This document shows positions 12,401 through 23,057 of a DNA stretch of 64,000 nt, one piece after another. Below the pieces are notes generated by a model, which saw only the letters and a program-made list of their open reading frames with translations, ran no database searches and was not told the origin of the DNA. The stretch comes from Mytilus edulis. Lineage: Eukaryota > Mollusca > Bivalvia > Mytilida > Mytilidae. Each line of letters opens with the position of its first letter. The first letter of the stretch is position 1. Location of the stretch: the NCBI RefSeq assembly GCF_963676685.1, contig NC_092349.1, forward strand, positions 81,604,604-81,668,603. Reading direction: 5' to 3'. Made by a program: the position numbers and the translations under genes.

Positions 12401-15400
12401 ATCCTTCGTTTAATCATTGATTTAACAAATCATTACCTGGAGAAAATATTTGGCCAACTTATCTTATCTCAAACTCAACTTATCCCCAATTTTAAGATTC
12501 TAAATTTTATTACCAGCCATATTTTTAGAAATGACAACTTTTTGTCTATTCTCAAAAAAGCATGATGGAAAGACTTAGGCATGATGTATTAATTTGTGAT
12601 TAGGTTGGTTTGAGGGAACTACAATTGATAATTCTGAGATATTTGGTGTACAATTGTATATTGATAATTCTGAGATATTTGGTGTACAGTCATATAATTC
12701 TGAGATATTTGGTGTACAATCGTATAAGTACTGGTTCATCTCATTTCCATGTAGATTATTTTAGCTTAATAATGATTCTGATAAGGTCAGTGAAGATGGT
12801 TCACATATGGTACAAATGTAAGATTATGATATTTGCTATTCAGTTTTATTTTTATAACCTTTTTGGCTAATTGTTTCCATGTATAATGTTTAGCTCTTCA
12901 CTTTCAGTGTTGGTTCATTAAATTTAAAACTTTTGCATAGTTATAATGTTAAAGTTTGTGATAATCATGATAATGTCATTTTAAGTTGATGGACTTGTGT
13001 TAAGGCAATGATATTAATTTACATGTAGGTGTTTATAAAGGGCATACAATACAGTTTCGATCCCATAATGATTTTTTTTAAGAAAATTTGCATACAAGGA
13101 ATTTTTCACCTAGGCAATTCAAATATGTAATATAAAATATACCTTCATGTGCTACTTTTAGAGATAAAAGGGGTCAACATTTTTAGACATTTACTTAAAA
13201 TTTCAGTTCTTTGGACATTTCTATCCTTTTGATAGGCATACCTCACTTTTATATTTCAACAGATAAACACAAGCGGGATATTGTAGCAATGTTATAAAAA
13301 TCTTCTTTCCATTAATATGTTCTTAATATGTACAACAGTTCTTCTGAAGTTATAAATTTCTACAAAGTTTCAGGAAATAAAAGCATGAAAAGTCTTTTTT
13401 TGCGGTATATTTTATTTTTTTTTCAATATTGACTTTTTTATTATAATTGGTACAAACAATCTTCATACATAATCAGTGATAATTACACTTTGAAAAAGAG
13501 GGGTCCATGTACTCGTTTTAAAGTGAAATCAGTTTGAAGGATAAAAATCAGTCGCGAAAGTAACATTTTATGTTAGCAACATCATTACCTCCCCTGTAAC
13601 TGTATTGTATGCCCTTAAAAAATACCAAATAAATTATTATTTTTGTATTAGCATGGTATTTCAAGTGTTAATGCATGATAATACCCTATTATTAAGTTCA
13701 TAAAATTCAGAAATAGAAAAGTGTCATAGACCAGCCATGTAACATCCTCCACATGTTTACAAGATATTATATAATTAGCTTCTTACCCATCAGTATTTAT
13801 TTTTTTGAAACTTATGTTTATTTTCATTAGGATTTTTTTCACATTAATATTTAGATATACCCTTTTTAGTAAAACTGTGGCTCATGTCTAATTTTCAAAA
13901 AAAAACTTTATGAAAAGTGCCATTATACATTTATATATCAAGCCAAGCATTAAAAATTAATATTTCTGGCAAATTGAACTAAAAGTTATAGATGAAATGT
14001 TTAGTGTATAGGATATTCAAAGAATTGATATACACTGTAGTTATTATGGGGAAAAAAAACAAGAATAGATATATTTAAAAAATTTAATTGAGAAAATTGT
14101 GTCATGGAATTAGGCAAAAATCTTATGAAAAACTTATCTTAGTAGTTTTTATCAACATTTAGCAAAGTTTTATAATTAGAAAACAGATGAAACTAATAAT
14201 TGCTATTATTGAAGGCTCTAACATTGATACAAACATGGGATCCAAGTAACAGCTCATGCCAGTGCCTGTTTCATTTTATTATATTTTTTGTGTGACTATA
14301 TGCTTTGTGCAATCTTATTACTAACTTGTGCTATGTTTTAAGTGTGCTATGTTTTAAGTGTACTATGCTTTTAACTTATATATGTCATTTATGGTATCTT
14401 ACTATGCATTATATGTTTAAAAGTGTGTTGTTTTCATGACTTTTGTATGTGTGTATTGTATTATATTGTGTGTGTATTGTATTTTGTTATAAGTCGATTT
14501 GAAAAGCTCACTAGAGCTTGTGTTTATGTAGTTTAGTGAATATCGACTCTAAATAAAACTTTGAATCTTGAATCATTGACAATTAACAAATTTTGGCTTC
14601 ATTTTATACTTTTCAGAGTGAGGCTGATAGAACACTTATTTACATAACACTGTATGTAACAGAATGTTTGAAGAAAATGCAGAGAGTAAGTTATTAAAAC
14701 TTTTATATACACATCTCAGGCTATAACAGCATGTCTGAAGTAAATACAAAGAATAAACATAATTTTATCAGAAAATTAGACAGATTAAATTGAGAATGGA
14801 AATGGGGAATTTGTCAAAGAGACAACAACCTGGCCAAACAACACTTTACAGAAAAACAGCTGAAGGCCACCAATGGTCTTCAACACAGCGAGAAAATCCG
14901 CACCCAGAGGCATGCTTCAGCTGACCCCTTAACAAAATGTTTACTTAATCATGGACGTCCTAATTAACTCTGAATTATACTGTGAAAGTACTTTAATTCG
15001 TGGGTATCAATTTTTGTGGTTTGGGCAATATTTACATGTTCATGGGTTTTAAAATTCATGGATTTTAGTTTTTAAAAGAAAAAATGAAAAATTGAAGCCG
15101 TTAGAAAGTAATGGTCTGGATTGAAGGAAATTGCATAATAACATTGACCCAAGTTTATCGTTGTGTCAACACTAATTTACCCAAGATAAAGTTATCAACA
15201 GATTAAAGACCAACAGAGGTGTTAATTAGGCCATAAACGTGTCACCTAAAGAAAACAGAAACGTAAACAAATTAACTTGGACTATTAACGTATCTTTAAT
15301 TGTCAAATAATTTGTATCAAAATCAAGCCCAGCATGAAATTATTATTTCCCATATGTACGAGAACTATGAGGATATAAAATGAACACTTTATCATACTAG

Positions 15401-18400
15401 CATATCAACACCGGAAATTGACTTTGAAGTTGTGGAGAGTATAATGTTTTTGACCCGTCCGTCCCTCGGTTAGTCCGTCCATCAGTCCTGTTTTTTGTCA
15501 TCGCAACTCCTCTCAAACCACACAACAGAATTTCACGAAATCTTTTTAGATGGAAATGACATATTATGTAGATATGCATGTCGACAGGAAATTATGATTC
15601 AATTTTTTTCTAGGAGTTACATCTCTTTGAACTTATTTGCTTAAGGTACTACTTCAACAGTTTGTCATCTCAATTAACTCCTCTGAAACCATACAACAGA
15701 ATTTCATGAAACTTTGTAGATAATAAGGACAAACTTCGTAGATGTGCATATTGACAGGAAATTACGATTCGTTTGTTTTTCTAGGAGTTACGCCCCTTTG
15801 AACTTATTTGCTTCAATGTACTTCTGCAACAGTTTGTCATCTCCACTCCTCTGAAACCACACAACAGAATTTCATGAAATTTTGTAGATAATAAGGACAT
15901 ACTATGTAGATGTGCATATTGACAGGAAATTATTATTCAATATTTTTTCTTATACAATTTTTTTTCTTACACTTATTTAATTTCTCCAATGACAATGTGG
16001 GAACGTGGGGTATGTGAGTGTGCTCACTAAGGTTCTAATTCATAGTGCGTTTTCCCTGTGACTACTATCAGTATTCTTGGATTTGGTGTTATCCACTATA
16101 TTCTCTAAATCATATCAGTAGTCAAACCTACATGGGGATTTTTTCAATGTCTTGATTTAGACAATGGTTGTTTTATTTCGTTGGACACTTAAATTCGTGG
16201 ATAAAGTCATCCACGAAAATTGGTACCCCACGAGTAAAAGTACTTTCACAGTATAAAAAAACTAAAATTAAAATCATACAAGACTAACAATGCCATAAGG
16301 CTCCTGACTTGGGACATGCACCAAAATACAGAGGATTAAATATGTTTTTGTGAGATCTCAACCCTACCCCTATACCTCTAGCCAATGTAGAAAAAACGTT
16401 TAGATGCACATCTAATCTACAATACAAAATACCAGATAATATCTCAGTTTTGATTGACACAATTTAAGCAAGGTTTACTTCCTTTTTGTCACAATGTTGG
16501 AGGTAAAATGTGCACAAATTTCATCATAAATCGATTGTCTTGATATAATGACAGATAGACTTCAGAAAATATTTTTTCTAAACAATTGTAATTTGCTGAA
16601 GCATAAAAATTCAGAAGACTTTTTTTAAGGCCCATGGTGCCCCCACACAATTTTATAGAAAAAAATGTTGAAATTGCAAAAACAGTTCTGCACACTATCA
16701 CCCCTGTATTAGCATGAAAAGTGTTTTCCAATTACTTCTGTCACAGTCTTAATATCTGTATGATATACCGATGTATGTCCCACAACTATTCTTATTCGTT
16801 CTCACAGCAACTATCATTTCTTGTGACTGCAAAGTTTGGTTTAAGAATATGTATGCAAAAAAAATTGCATTTATCATCATGATCATAATGAACTCAAAAA
16901 TTTTAAAAAACGAAAAGATATAGTCACGTTTTCCTTGTGAACCTTGGCATTTAGTTTAACAGATCTTTCACAGTATGAAATGTGATATGTCTATAATATA
17001 TTGTTAATTGTGCTAATAGAACCATAGAAAACCTTTATAGTTTTGAATGTCAAATCTTTCAGTAGGGATTGTAAGAGAACAAATATAGCCAACATTCTTT
17101 TGGAACAAATAAAGTCTACATATAAACAGAAGTTATCATGGTTATGGAAATAGATTTATGAATAAAATTGAGAATGGAAGTGGGGTATGTGTCAAAGAGA
17201 CAACAACCCCACCAAAATAAGCAGACAATATGAATCCATGTATATACCAAACCAAATCCTCTATGCATGTCTTTTAAGAATAATTATGAATCCATAACTA
17301 ACAATATTTCATTCTGTGATATGACTGACTTCTTATCATGGCTTTAAAATAACAACTATGTTTTGTATATTTACAGTGTAATACCAAAAACGATGCACAG
17401 AAGGAAATGTATACTCTAGCATTAAAGAATTTCCCCATTCCTGGAGAAAGTGGGTTTCCATTAAATGCAATGTTTGCTAAACCTAAAAGTAGAGCTGAAG
17501 AAGGTAGGTAACAAGATTGTGTTATTTTGTCTCTTTACCTGTAGATCTACACACAGTGGTAAAACGGAATGAGTGAGAGTTTTTTGCTCAGTGTTGTAGA
17601 CCTCATTGTGACTTTGAGATCAAGAACAGCAATAAAAGTGCTTACAGTATTGTGTTTTTTTGCTGTGCATAATGATTATGGTATAATTTTGATTTTTTGT
17701 CATGAATGAATACCTCTTATATTTTCTTTTCAAGTATTTCTCTTTTTAAACAGCAAATAAAGATGATTCGGAAAACACACTGAACATCAAGCCTGCAACA
17801 AGCAATCAGTCACAGTCATTCACTAGGTTCTTTATAGTTTTATGTAGTTATCTCTCTATTATTCTTTCAGAATATCTAGATTTAGGATGTATAATATATT
17901 TGTTATTTATAATGTGGAGGTCAGTTAAAAAGTGAGGAGATTTTATAAATATTTCTTTGCATGGAATCAGTGAAGAGATATATGTGTATTTTTCTTTCGT
18001 TGTTCATCAAATGATACCTGATTTGATATAATTTCAAATGTTGTTTGCTTTTTTTTTGTTGCTTCAAAATATGAGTTTAGGAACGAACATGTCAACAGCT
18101 TCATCTTCCAAAAAAGGAAATTGACTGCTAAATATGTTTTAACATTTGATTTTATTTTCTTATCTGATTACAGATACCATGAGGAACTACTTTTTACAGA
18201 TTAGACAAGAAACTGGATTAAGGATGTGTGAAAAAGTATTTGATGCAGCTACCGATAAACCTAGCAAGGTATTTTATTATTATCAAAACTAAAATTAAAC
18301 AAATAATTGGAGGGTATTTCATTACCTTTTGTTGTCATGAACAAAGAAAAATAATGTGATGATAGAATTGCCTCCTGAAACCAAGACATGAAGGTAAGCA

Positions 18401-19984
18401 ATTATAGCTCACAATTCAGCCTTCAACAATGAGCAAAGTCATACTGTATTGTTAGCAATAAAGGCCATGCTTGAATAAATGTGAAACATTTCATACACAA
18501 AAAAAATGGATCGTGGTTAAAAAATAATTATGTATTGGAATTTTAAATAATTTAAGAGAAAGATAGAAATTTTGTCAAGTTGACATAATTAGCGGCTTTG
18601 CTTTGATCTGCTATTTATTCTTTATTAGTATAGTATGCAATGGGGAAAAAGGTTTGCAATTTCTTTATCAACTAAAATCATCTTTAAAAGGAATGTTTTT
18701 AGAATAAATGTACCATAGGTACCCAATAATAATTTAATGTTATTCAAAAAATCGATAAAATGGATATTATACATTTTAAAGAGTTCCAGAAACATTGTAT
18801 CCCATATTTATAAAAATGCTTTTTATAACATTTAGATCTATTTTGTCATGAAATATGGTAAAAATATGATTTCAATTTATTTGACAATGCACACTTATGG
18901 CAAGTTATCAATCATTCTATTAGTAATATTGAATGATCAAGCATGTCAACATTTTCAAAGGAGTAGGTCCGGTAAGGGCCGATATTGGCCTCAAATTTCA
19001 GATTCATCTTACAAAAGATTTTGGACACTTAAGTGTCTATTTAAGTTGATTCAATTAGTATATATGAAAGATGTTAACTGATAATCTCATTAAAAACGCT
19101 CTGATTCAAGCTTAAATATGAAAAATCTATCAAATATGACAAAAAATGTCACTTTTCAGATGGTTTTTGTCAAAAATGAATTATTTTTTAATTTTGTCAT
19201 AAATATGGGCTGTTTTTGATAATACAATGCACTTATATCGGGTAATAGCATCATTAAGTCATGCTAAATTACTGAAATCTTCACAATTATAGGATTTTAG
19301 TTAAATTTTAGATGGTTTCTGTCTTAAATGAAAGTGGCCACATCCATGTTCATCCTCAATCTGTATATATGTTATGTATTATCATCATATACAACTTACA
19401 TTTCAATATAAAGAATGAACACAAATGCGGCCACTTTCATTTAAGACGGAAACAGTCTAAAATTGAACTAAAATCCTATAATTGTGAAGATTTCAGTAAT
19501 TTAGCATGACTTAATGATGCTATTACCCGATATATGTGCATTGTGTTATCAAAAACAGCCCATATTTATGTAGCAGAATCATTCTACTTTCCATTTTTTT
19601 TAAATTTTTACATTTTAACAATTTCATAAAAACTGCCATATTTTGGGACCAAAAAGGGGTCTTACTGGACCTACTCCTTTCAAAATTCTATGGATTATAT
19701 ATATTACAAAGGGAACTTACTCATCTGTTTTTACTTTTAATTCAGAGCAGTAAATTATAAACATAATGCTTAACCAATTTTCATAGAATTTTTGGTTGTG
19801 CTATCAGTTAATAGTTTCATAGAAACAAAAGCTAGAATTCAGATCATTTCAATTGCTGGTTTTCTGAAAATTTTACTGTTTACGTTAATTGAAATGACAT
19901 GTGGATTTTATTTTATTTCAGTGGTGGTTATGCTTTTCCAAGCGAAAGTTCATGGACAAGAGTTTATCAGCACCTGGACAATAG
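9484..19984 (+). CDS. ARPC3: Actin-related protein 2/3 complex subunit 3 (ARPC3, p21-Arc), 7 coding exons
   Basis: Coding exons: 9484-9489, 10858-10954, 12026-12102, 14617-14685, 17377-17503, 18174-18268 and 19922-19984. They total 534 nt, giving 177 aa plus a TAG stop; human ARPC3 is 178 aa. Every junction is GT-AG and all phases close. ARPC3 is a small subunit of the Arp2/3 complex, which nucleates branched actin filaments in the cytoplasm. Family-diagnostic stretches are '[15 protein letters not shown]' (exon 2), '[19 protein letters not shown]' (exon 3), '[14 protein letters not shown]' (exon 5), '[14 protein letters not shown]' (exon 6), and the C-terminus 'DKSLSAPGQ'. Exon 1 encodes only Met-Pro; its ATG at 9484 followed by CCA|GTAAAT was chosen because it restores the family N-terminus M-P-A-Y-H. 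Introns carry many inserted repeats. The exon calls are direct readings; exon 1 is the least certain. Confidence 0.96.
9600..9949 (+). repeat. Degenerate short repeats upstream of the PHD-like ORF (probable TE 5' UTR)
   Basis: Loosely repeated phrases such as 'gaagccttgtcc', 'agaagccctgtc', 'gcagccttgtcc' and 'taggatagtct' recur at 40-90-bp intervals up to the ATG at 9950. This fits the 5' leader of a retroelement that brought in the following ORF. Family assignment is inference. Confidence 0.4.
9950..10367 (+). pseudogene. PHD-like zinc-finger + coiled-coil ORF, retroelement ORF1-type, frameshifted
   Basis: A 123-codon ORF (9950-10321) lies inside ARPC3 intron 1. A Ser/Thr/Lys-rich start is followed by a PHD-like cysteine cluster: C28-C31, C45-C48, C53/C56 and C76-C79, with 'WFCGKC' near its end. 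The position that is His in classical C4HC3 PHD fingers appears to be Cys53; His51 lies nearby. A short coiled-coil-like helix ('[13 protein letters not shown]') follows, then a stop. In the adjacent frame, sequence up to the stop at about 10367 reads '[15 protein letters not shown]', which looks like the lost continuation, so one frameshift is likely. PHD fingers occur in ORF1 proteins of several non-LTR retrotransposons, and no endonuclease/RT follows. A truncated, dead LINE is my best reading; a nested host gene is less likely. Confidence 0.55.
11618..12000 (+). repeat. Dispersed repeat family B, near full-length copy (ARPC3 intron 2)
   Basis: Family boxes are 'gatgtggtatgattgcc', 'aatgagacaactgtcc', 'ttcaacaatgagcaaagcc', 'catagtcagctataaaa' and the tail 'cctgacttgggacaggc' with 'gggttaaacatgtt'. 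Other copies lie at about 18,370, 32,405 (minus), 47,215, 48,430 and 52,266. The minus-strand ORF at 11,581-11,931 is a shadow of this repeat. It ends just upstream of the exon 3 acceptor. Confidence 0.75.
12625..12727 (+). repeat. Tandem repeat, ~36-bp unit, three copies
   Basis: 'attctgagatatttggtgta' occurs three times in direct orientation with short variable spacers. It lies in ARPC3 intron 3 and is not coding. Confidence 0.85.
13037..13616. repeat. 580-bp element with inverted ends (ARPC3 intron 3)
   Basis: AAGGGCATACAATACAG at the left end is inverted as CTGTATTGTATGCCCTT at the right end. The interior is AT-rich without a useful ORF, consistent with a MITE-like non-autonomous DNA transposon. 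The target duplication is unclear because both flanks are A/T runs. Confidence 0.65.
14280..14577 (+). repeat. Possible LINE 3' tail (ARPC3 intron 3)
   Basis: The stretch ends 'gactctaaataaaactttgaatcttgaatc': a polyadenylation-like AATAAA followed by a short 'ttgaatc' repeat, which is typical of the 3' tails of some non-LTR retrotransposons. It also holds short internal repeats ('gtgctatgttttaag' twice). There is no coding sequence. Low certainty. Confidence 0.35.
14787..16395 (-). repeat. SINE-like family A copy (minus) split by a 1.27-kb insertion
   Basis: The left part (14,787-14,979) carries 'attgagaatggaaatgggga', 'gtcaaagagacaacaa', 'gaaggccaccaatggtctt' and 'ctctgaattata'. The right part (16,252-16,395) resumes with 'aactaaaattaaaatcatac', 'aagactaacaatgcc' and 'ggctcctgacttgggacat'. 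Joining the parts restores the order seen in intact copies at 42,010-42,265 and 25,107-25,385. The right part ends with the module shared with family B. Confidence 0.75.
14980..16251. mobile_element. 1,272-bp inverted-repeat DNA element inserted at TA
   Basis: The ends CTGTGAAAGTACTTT and AAAGTACTTTCACAG are inverted. The similarity continues inward (CGTGGGTATCAATTTT versus AAAATTGGTACCCCACG). TA flanks both sides and the target is a family A repeat, so TA duplication fits. The interior (15,430-15,960) carries about three tandem units of ~170-190 bp with 'acaacagaatttca' and 'gacaggaaatta'. No transposase ORF is present, so it is a non-autonomous element of the Tc1/mariner-like target type (inference). 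Confidence 0.75.
17165..17230 (-). repeat. SINE-like family A fragment (ARPC3 intron 4)
   Basis: Only the terminal box 'attgagaatggaagtggggt' plus 'gtcaaagagacaacaaccc' is present. It lies about 150 bp upstream of the exon 5 acceptor. Confidence 0.7.
17754..17826 (+). other. Candidate alternative exon in ARPC3 intron 5
   Basis: A pyrimidine-rich acceptor 'tctttttaaacag' precedes 73 nt of balanced composition. Entered in the exon 5 phase, it reads without a stop as '[18 protein letters not shown]...'. A weak donor AG|GTTCTT follows. Including 73 nt would shift exon 6 into a frame that stops after about ten codons, so it would truncate the protein or trigger decay of the message. If unspliced, the frame stays open to about 17,930. 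It could simply be chance. Confidence 0.25.
18370..18485 (+). repeat. Dispersed repeat family B fragment (ARPC3 intron 6)
   Basis: It contains 'ttcaacaatgagcaaagtc' and 'caataaaggccatgc', matching the centre of the 11,618 copy. Confidence 0.6.
18957..19680. repeat. 724-bp foldback element (ARPC3 intron 6)
   Basis: The outer ends AAAGGAGTAGGTCCGGTAAG and CTTACTGGACCTACTCCTTT are inverted with one mismatch. A long inner inverted pair, from about 19,195 to 19,339 and 19,423 to 19,565, is nearly perfect (for example 'ttaagtcatgctaaattac' and its complement) around an ~80-bp loop. The outer arms are unequal, so one side has an extra segment. Apparent ORFs here are passengers. Confidence 0.75.
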
Positions 19985-20665
19985 GAAGACAATTATAGCA
20001 ATTATTGGAATATTTTACGTTATTTTAACAGAATGCTTTTATGTCATTTTATTAAAAAACAAATTATCGCTTATTGATACAAACTTTAAAAAAAATTATA
20101 ATGTCTTTTGTAAAGAAAAACTTGTTCAATGAATCCATGTACTCTACATTGTGAAAAGGTAGTTTTGTTGAATAGTTATAAACATTGATTTAAGCAGTGT
20201 TAAATAATGCAGTTGAAATGTCAAGCAGGAAATAGATAAATCACTGACATAATATACATGTGATTGAAAGACGGTAACTAACTTCAAAATGGTGCTTGTA
20301 AAAATTGTACATACCATCTAACCTGTATGAATTTATTATTAATTTTATCATTATACTATTCTTTAGGGGTGATCTTTATTGACTTAATTCCAGCTGGAAA
20401 TGAAATCTTGGTTTAAAAGAAATGATAAACACAGTTATAACCAACCAATTTTATTGTATTTTCTATTTCAATTTTGGTTATTAAATGGATAAAACCTCAA
20501 AATAGGGGAAAAGTTTTTCATACATGCCTAGAAAAAAGTTGTTAAAATACATTGAAATGTAATCATGACCATGGGAACATATATTGATATGCATGTACTT
20601 GTATGTGTATATTTATCACATAAATGATATTTATTATTATAAATAAATTTTATACAATTTGTCCT
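19985..20665 (+). other. Probable ARPC3 3' UTR
   Basis: Sequence after the ARPC3 stop is AT-rich and lacks strong ORFs. A canonical AATAAA lies at 20,642-20,647, followed by a GT-rich stretch ('ttgtccttgttgtctgttgtg'), a reasonable polyadenylation signal and downstream element. The transcript end itself is inferred. Confidence 0.5.
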
Positions 20666-21359
20666 TGTTGTCTGTTGTGATGAGTATCTAATTTTATATC
20701 AGAATGAGTAGTGCAATAATACAGACCTTATTTTCTGTCACGAGATATCAGTTATTTTTATTTAGTGATCAGAGGCAATACAAGATTTCTTCTGTTATAT
20801 GACATTTATGTTACAACCTTTTCTAAATCATTTATTTAACTTTAGTTTATAAGACTTCACTGATAGGTATATCAGCTACACAAGTTGTGTATACTTATTT
20901 AATTAACCATGCATTATCATATTTGTGAAACTGTGTCCCTAACAGTCTAAAGTAAACATATGTACTGTCTTGTTAGGATTCATACCACATCTTCTTATTT
21001 TTATAAAAACTGTTGTCAACAAGTTTTATTTGATAAATGTTTTAATATACAAAGGGCAATAACTGTAGTAAAAATTATTCTGTCTTACAAAAATTTGTAT
21101 GTTGATATGCTATTTGTCATCATCCGATTACAAATTGTATACAGGTATTTATTTATATTTCAAAGTTTATAGGTTGGGTTGTTGTTCACATGACACATCA
21201 TGTTTCCAATTTTGATTCTACTTTATATGAAAAATTATCTCATTTTAATGGATTAGAATTTAATGGTAAATCAAGAATGTCAAAATAGCAAGATTCCCTG
21301 CTTATGTCATCACATTTCCATGATTCACTGAATAGTTATTAAAGTTACCAGGATTATAA
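20666..21359. other. Intergenic, nothing recognised
   Basis: AT-rich sequence between the likely ARPC3 end and the next repeats. I see no supported gene or structured repeat here. Confidence 0.4.
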
Positions 21360-21600
21360 TTTAGTAGGCCAAATGCGCATTTGGTCTACATAAGACTTAT
21401 CAGTGACGCTCAGATCAAAATAGTAATAAAGCCAAACAAGTACAAAGTTGAAGAGCATTGAGGAACCAAAATTGAACTATTTGGTACCCGTATGTCAAAA
21501 TTCTAATTTTGTAAATAATATGTAAAGCTCACATCACAATTAACCTGTCTCAACTAGATTGATCACAACATGGTAAACTGTCTGTACCAAAAACCTTTCA
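21360..21600. repeat. Dispersed repeat fragment with terminal hairpin
   Basis: It begins with a hairpin (GTAGGCCAAATGCGCATTTGG followed by TCTAC, near 21,364-21,389). It continues with 'gtacaaagttgaagagcat', which I recognise as a common mussel repeat phrase. No ORF. The right boundary is not defined. Confidence 0.4.
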
Positions 21601-21900
21601 CCTGATACAGGTTGGCCTAACCAACCAAGGGATGCACAGACAGAGGAAACATAATACCCTGCTATCTTAAGCTGGACATAATAATGAACCTTATATTACT
21701 AACAAAACATCTTGGTTGACATGGGAAAAGTTATTCTTATAATTGTAAAATCACCCAAAGATTAACAAAACAATTTTTGACCTACTATAGTTCTGCATTC
21801 GAAGTATTTTCATAGGTTAACTATGCAACAAAAAGTCTGAAATAAAGAAAGACTTAAATTACCAAACATTAATGACGAAGCTATGTCCATTAGCCTGTCA

Positions 21901-22210
21901 TAAGGGAGCTACCATTTGATTTTTATGGGGGGGCTAGGATGAAAAATTTTGTCCTGCCTTTTTTTTAGCTGTAATCCCTGTCCTGCCTTTTTATTTTTCA
22001 CTCTGTTCGGTCCTGCCTTTTTTTTTTTTTAGTTTATCCGAACTTTTTTTTACCTAAATTGTCGTCCTGACTTTTTTTTTTTGCAAGTGTCTCATCCTGC
22101 CTTTTTTTTTTACTCAAAACTCCTGTCCTGCCTATTTTTTTCAAATTTCATCCTAGCCCCCCCCCCCCCCCCCCCCCCCCCCCCATAAAAATCAAATGGT
22201 AGCTCCTTAA
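21901..22210. repeat. 310-bp inverted-repeat element with a 28-bp poly-C tract
   Basis: The ends are inverted: TAAGGGAGCTACCATTTGAT at 21,901 and ATCAAATGGTAGCTCCTTAA ending at 22,210. The match continues through 'ttttatgggggggctaggat'. The interior repeats 'gtcctgccttttttt' about five times. The C run spans 22,157-22,184, facing a short G run on the left arm; assembly length there may be unreliable. Confidence 0.8.
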
Positions 22211-23057
22211 GTCATAACATTGCGGCGGTGTACTAACTACAAGTATTAGACATAGGATAAGATCCCAGGTAAAGTCAAACCTTTAAAACAAACATGAAAG
22301 TAGAATTTTCTTACTTTTGCCCTTGGTACACTGAATAGGAGTTCAGAATAGTAACTTTGAGTAGAAGAGAGGTGAATGAAACCAGAAATAGGATTAGGAT
22401 ATGTTTTATACTGTAAATACTTTGTGAGGTAGTATGATAAAATCCAAACTCAAAGCAATGGTCTCTTACAAAGAATGTTATCTTCATTTTATCATAACGT
22501 AATAATTGCCACTAGATGTTAAGCACCCATCTATTAATCAATTTTTCAACTGACAACGATTATTTAGTGTGCAAATACTTGACCTTACAGTTTCAAAGAA
22601 GGAACTTGGAAGTTTTCCAATTTGTAACATATTTGTGGTTCCTGACAGCATTTACAAGACTACTATAACACTGTAATACATTTAGAATGCCACTGTTTTG
22701 AACCTTCTATTTGTTCAACATTTGTTCAATATTTGTTTTAATTTTAAGAATAGGTTGCTTTGGAACAATGAATTGTCACTGTTTTTGGTGGGGTCAGACA
22801 CCATTTACCAGTTTGCTATAAGACTGCATACCTCAATTAAAAGACTGTTGAATTTCTAAATTGTACAACCAGAACAAATAGTGTTTGTGTTTAATACAAT
22901 GTAGCTTCCTTAGCTTTATCATTGGAGCCAGGTTTGATTGGTGAGAAAACATCCATATCTGGAAAGACATCACAACCTCAGTAAAAAAAAAATTGAATTC
23001 CTTGATCTTTAAGTATAATGCAGCTGTAAAAGAGCTAGTTCACAACTAACAATCTAA
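22211..23057. other. Intergenic, nothing recognised
   Basis: AT-rich sequence between the inverted-repeat element and the 39-bp array. No ORF, splice pattern or repeat could be supported. Confidence 0.4.

Noticed and set aside
19312-20132. Small plus-strand ORFs near the ARPC3 last exon
   Set aside because: The first are inside the foldback element. The 19,792-20,132 frames overlap the last ARPC3 exon in the wrong phase.
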